The notes below the pieces were generated by a model. The model was not told the DNA's origin. It did no database searches and saw only the letters and a list, made by a program, of their open reading frames with translations. Position numbers and translations under genes: made by a program. From positions 1,791,982 to 1,855,981 of the forward strand of contig CM039509.1 in NCBI GenBank assembly GCA_022432975.1: 64,000 nucleotides of DNA, read 5' to 3'. The number at the start of each line of letters is the position of its first letter. The stretch's first letter is position 1. Source of the DNA: Begonia masoniana. Taxonomy: Eukaryota; Streptophyta; Magnoliopsida; Cucurbitales; Begoniaceae. Below, piece by piece: positions 60,481 to 64,000 of the stretch.

Positions 60481-60659
60481 GTCTCTCTATAATTTTTTCC
60501 ATTAAATCCGTTAGTTGAAAAAAAAAAAACATTATTCCTGTGCAACTGGAGATTGTTTTTGCTGTATGAATTTGCAGTAGTACCTTAGCTACTGTGATGC
60601 ATGCATACATGATTGGTATCATTTATTCTGAGATGAAATTAATGATGAAGTACATGATT

Positions 60660-63430
60660 TACTACAACATTTTCTGACAAACACTTGATGATGCTTTCAA
60701 ATGGATGACTAAAATAGACAAGTTTGAGCAAAAACTTTCCTGTCTTCGTCCTGAATATTGGGTTATGTGGGAATCGTCTTTAAGTAGCCGATGGAAAAGA
60801 TAAATTCATCCTTCAACCAAAACTAAATAGGGTCATGATGGTGGCAGGTGGGAGATTAGAAATCTTGCAGAGAAGAAAAGAAGACCTCTCTGCAGAAAGG
60901 TATCCAACATTATCTTAGACTTTCTATCCGTACATTCTTCTTTATTGTTGGGCTACGAATCTATCGAGTTTAATTTTTCTAAGCATCTTAGTCTGGGTGA
61001 TAAGTTCATTTATAAGTTATTTCTATGCTTTCCTTGTTCCAATTCATTACATATCACACAATCCTGCAAATTTATACCGTTGGTGACATTCAAACCTTCT
61101 TCTAGCACACCAATCCCCTAACAAATGTTTACTATTTTAAGAGTTGTTAATCTAATAGTGCTTTGTGATTATGCATAGTTAAGGCAATGTTTATTTAGAC
61201 CAAGTCTAAAAGTAAAAGCTGAAGGGCTTTCGAATTTACTTAGTGTGTTTCAATGCCATGTTGCTCCTGTAGACTTTTATCTGTCATGGATTTTATAGAC
61301 TTTTTAATGGTTGCTCTTGATTTTTATGGGACGCTTGTAATTTGAACTCTGGTCATGTTTGTAGTGGACTTGATCATAAATCTTTTGACATGGCTTTCCA
61401 AACTTGAATGCAGTAAAAAGCTGATTTGTGGTATGGATTTGATATTGTTTGACGGTAGCAATTTTCTTTGTTGGACGCTTTGGAAAATAAATAAATGTTT
61501 TCAAAATGAACCAAGATCTGAACCAGTTAGACCTCTTCTTTGACTTCCCTACTGGGATCTGGTAACTTCATTTCTATTTACTTTTTGTTCTTTAGATAAA
61601 GTTTCTTTACCATATATAGTGGAATTTTACTATTTTAGCATATGTTGTGTCAGTTTCTTTTTTGGTTGGTAAAAGTACATTAACTGAATGTAAGATATGT
61701 ACAAGGGAGCTGAGCAACTGTGAGGAATACCCGCACCGCACTTCACTCGGTGGCATTTCACTTGGCCAATCCGCCGAATCGATCGGAACTCCGGTCAGAA
61801 CCCTTGGCCGAATATTCCCAACATGGTGGGTCCTATTCTCCACCAGCAATAGGATTTAATCCCCAATAATTTCATCATGGGGGGATTTGAACCCTGCACC
61901 TCTACCTTGAGGGTAGAGGTCCTTTAACCAAGTGTGCCAAGAAATTATACAATAAGGGTCTTATAAACTATCCTTCTCCCACCAAAAACAAGTATTACAA
62001 AGAAAGTATAAACACCTTCCCATCTGCGAAGTTCATTGCCAAAATATCATCCTATTCATCTTGCTTCAGATGCACCAATAAAAGCAGCGTCACGATGCCT
62101 AACAATGCTTTTCTTGTCCTCCAACGCCCTCAACTCCAACACAAATTTTACTAACTGATTTGGGCGTCATCCGTCCAATGCCTACCATTTTTAAACCCAA
62201 ATTCACAAAAATCGAGCCACCCTACGATGCAAAAGAAGATGATTTACATATTATTTCAAGCATAAAGCACAGTTGTGATTGGTGGTGCCATTTTCATTCC
62301 TTTCTACACTTGTGCCTTTAAATGTATAAACTTTTGATAAGACAATGTGTCAAAATGCATCACATTCAGATGGAGCTTTTACCAATATAGATTTACCGAT
62401 ATAAAAAAGAACTTGGATGGAAGATGACTTTTTTTGCCTTTCTTAAAAAGTGGTCTCTGGACTACTGTTTTGATTTGATGTTGCTTTTTTATTGTTAATG
62501 TATCACTTGTGCCGTTGCATATTGAAGCTTCTTGAGAGTCTATCTTAGATGACTTTGTATATTTTCTCATAATACCTCTGAGCTTTAGTTTGATGTTGAA
62601 CCGAAGAAAAAGAATGAAAGAAGCACAGTTATTTTTAAATATCTACTTGTGATGCTTCCAGGCATTTGAGAAATGCTTTCAGAATCTACATTATGCGGAA
62701 CGGCACGTTGAGCATACAACTGCACATGCAGGAAAAAAAGCATATAAGAAAACTAAGGTATTGAAGTAAACCTTGGGAGTTCCTGTCATCTGTTATGGAG
62801 GTAATCTGTTAACTTTCTTACTTGGTTCATAAAGTTCTATCTTTAGCCTGCGTCCACAAGAACTGGCATGATAGCTGGAAAAACTGTGCATACTATCTTA
62901 CATTTAGCTGGCTTCTAAATGTGTAGTCAAAAGTAATCAGCCCTGAAAAAGGAGTTTCTATTGTTGTTAATTTCCGCAAGTCTCTCAAATTCTGCTCACC
63001 AAACAGGTCATTGGCTCGAGGAATCCTCACAGTACTGTCAAGGCACTCTTCAAGGCCCTGAACACTGCAAGTGGCTTTTGATAGCCAAATCTTTAAGTGC
63101 ATATGCCATTTTTTTTACAACAAACGGAGTATATTGATGGAAAGCTAATGCAAGAAGAGAGGGGGAGAACCATCCTCAAGAAAATGCAAAGAAATACACT
63201 TAATTTATGGCAACTTCTCTCCAACTAGAATAATAAGCTCATTTAGCAATAGTAAAATGTAGATGCTATATCAATCAACTCGAAATCTCAAAGTTTTCAT
63301 CATTTATAGATCAATTGTCCGTTTTGCAGATTGAAACACCGAAGGTTGTTCATGAGAAGTTCGGCTGGACAGTTTGGAGAAGTACTTGCTATTAGGCCTC
63401 GGGCAATGCATCCCGATGTGGATGATTCTA
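60660..63430 (+). pseudogene. Decayed multi-exon gene remnant, right copy
   Basis: Same remnant as at 962-3470. The 96-base exon at 62662-62757 remains open with one difference (GQKAYKK becomes GKKAYKK). The first piece has lost two bases at its acceptor (TCTGACAAACACTTG instead of TCTGACAGAAACACTTG), and the second piece lost about 21 bases. Both copies carry stops between pieces. Unrecognised family. Confidence 0.5.
61719..61941 (-). mobile_element. tRNA-derived SINE, right copy only
   Basis: On the minus strand it begins CTTGGCACACTTGGTTAAAG and has a tRNA-like A box (TTGGCACACTTGG) and B box (GGGTTCAAATCC), followed by a body ending near GGAATATTCGGCCAAGG and GGTATTCCTCACAG. The left duplicate lacks it: GAGCTGAGCAAC continues to CCACAAGAAATTATAC. 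No exact target duplication is seen, perhaps because a few bases were lost. Confidence 0.85.
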
Positions 63431-63891
63431 CTTACTTTCCTCGTTTTTTTTTTTTTTTGGTTTGAGAATTTGTAGAATTGGCATGTCTGTGGAATGAAAT
63501 GGGTGAGCTCAATGCATTGTATTTGTTAGTATGATTGTTTTTTCAGTAAAAGATCATATAACTATTATCACCCATTACACAAATGCTCGTTTTTATGGGA
63601 AAATTTGTTCGAGTGATGCTCCGTGTTTATATTCCGATGCGATGTTTACGTGTTATTTATTCGTCGGTGTAAGTGATTATTGTTTTGACTATTTATAGTT
63701 GTTAATCCACCAGGGAAGAAGATGACAAGTCATATTATGAGATTAGCTTGAAAAATAGACAGGGGCAGGAGTGAAAAACAAAGGAATTATTGGGGGCAAA
63801 ATAGTCATTTACTTCGTCAAACAACTTTAAATTGGCTTCTGGGAGGAGCTGCCGTGGTTTAAATTTCAAATTTGCAGAGACAGAGTGAGAG

Positions 63892-64000
63892 ATGGCGTCG
63901 TCAGGAAGCATGAAGGGCTTCTACAGGCAGAGGAAAACCGGCGGAATCTCCAAAAGCAAAAACCCCTCTAAGCCTTCTTCTTTACCTTCTTCTTCTTCCA
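63892..64000 (+). CDS. POLD4: POLD4 second copy, first exon, cut by the window end
   Basis: The first 36 residues start MASSGSMKGFYRQRKTGG and match the left copy except for changes in the Ser-rich linker (KSKNPS versus KSNKSS, and SLP versus SLS). The leader contains a single unit of the repeat that is doubled upstream of the left copy. Whether the gene is intact beyond 64000 cannot be seen. Confidence 0.88.
   Translation, partial: MASSGSMKGFYRQRKTGGISKSKNPSKPSSLPSSSS

Larger units (their letters stand above)
50857..64000. repeat. Right copy of the large direct duplication
   Basis: Matches 1-4173 in order and orientation. It is about 9 kb longer because of the copia element at 51662-60480 and a SINE at about 61719-61941. 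Smaller differences include a 44-base stretch near 61566-61612 missing from the left copy and a 21-base loss near 60870. Confidence 0.95.

Noticed and set aside
61647..61859. Frames of 70-80 residues on both strands near the SINE
   Set aside because: They lie across the SINE and are absent from the left duplicate.

Overview
This is a plant nuclear genome window, from a flowering eudicot judging by the gene families. Genes carry many short introns with GT-AG borders plus one AT-AC border. The AT-rich spacers are full of retroelements that use plant initiator-tRNA-Met primer sites, including Cassandra elements that carry 5S rRNA sequence. The species cannot be named from the window alone.

Eight host genes can be read exon by exon. 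POLD4 (DNA polymerase delta small subunit, +) lies at 4.1-4.7 kb. LSM8 (U6 snRNA ring, +) is at 12.1-13.5 kb and a pectate lyase (+) at 14.5-16.1 kb. A conserved protein I do not recognise (-), interrupted by a U12-type AT-AC intron, is at 16.8-18.2 kb. An intronless BAHD acyltransferase (-) follows at 19.3-20.7 kb and an IDA-like signalling peptide precursor (+) at 23.0-23.4 kb. An organellar BolA4-like protein (-) is at 24.5-26.9 kb. An 18-coding-exon YAK1/DYRK kinase (+) spans 33.6-48.9 kb. The first exon of a second POLD4 copy starts at 63.9 kb and runs off the window. The genes are unrelated housekeeping and accessory genes; nothing suggests a cluster or shared pathway.

The two ends of the window are copies of each other. 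Bases 1-4173 match 50857-64000 in the same orientation. They contain the same decayed multi-exon gene remnant followed by POLD4. The right copy is about 9 kb longer because a Ty1/copia element inserted there (target duplication GTCTC), and it also carries a tRNA-derived SINE. The left copy keeps both sites empty. A 100-N gap at 5080-5179 separates the left copy from the rest, so a true segmental duplication and a misplaced second haplotype both remain possible.

Mobile DNA: a Ty3/gypsy remnant (about 7.1-10.5 kb, -) is split by a complete Cassandra TRIM (8871-9695). A copia gag scrap (21.1-21.55 kb) abuts a foldback element with a tRNA-like core (21564-21881). An old copia (39063-43306, -) sits in YAK1 intron 9. 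The right-hand copia (51662-60480) holds a 3.5 kb solo-LTR-like insertion, which itself holds a second Cassandra (52861-53711). The second half of this copia is a near-perfect inverted repeat of about 1.48 kb per arm, covering RT, RNase H and LTR. That palindrome and the foldback/tRNA chimera are the most unusual structures here.
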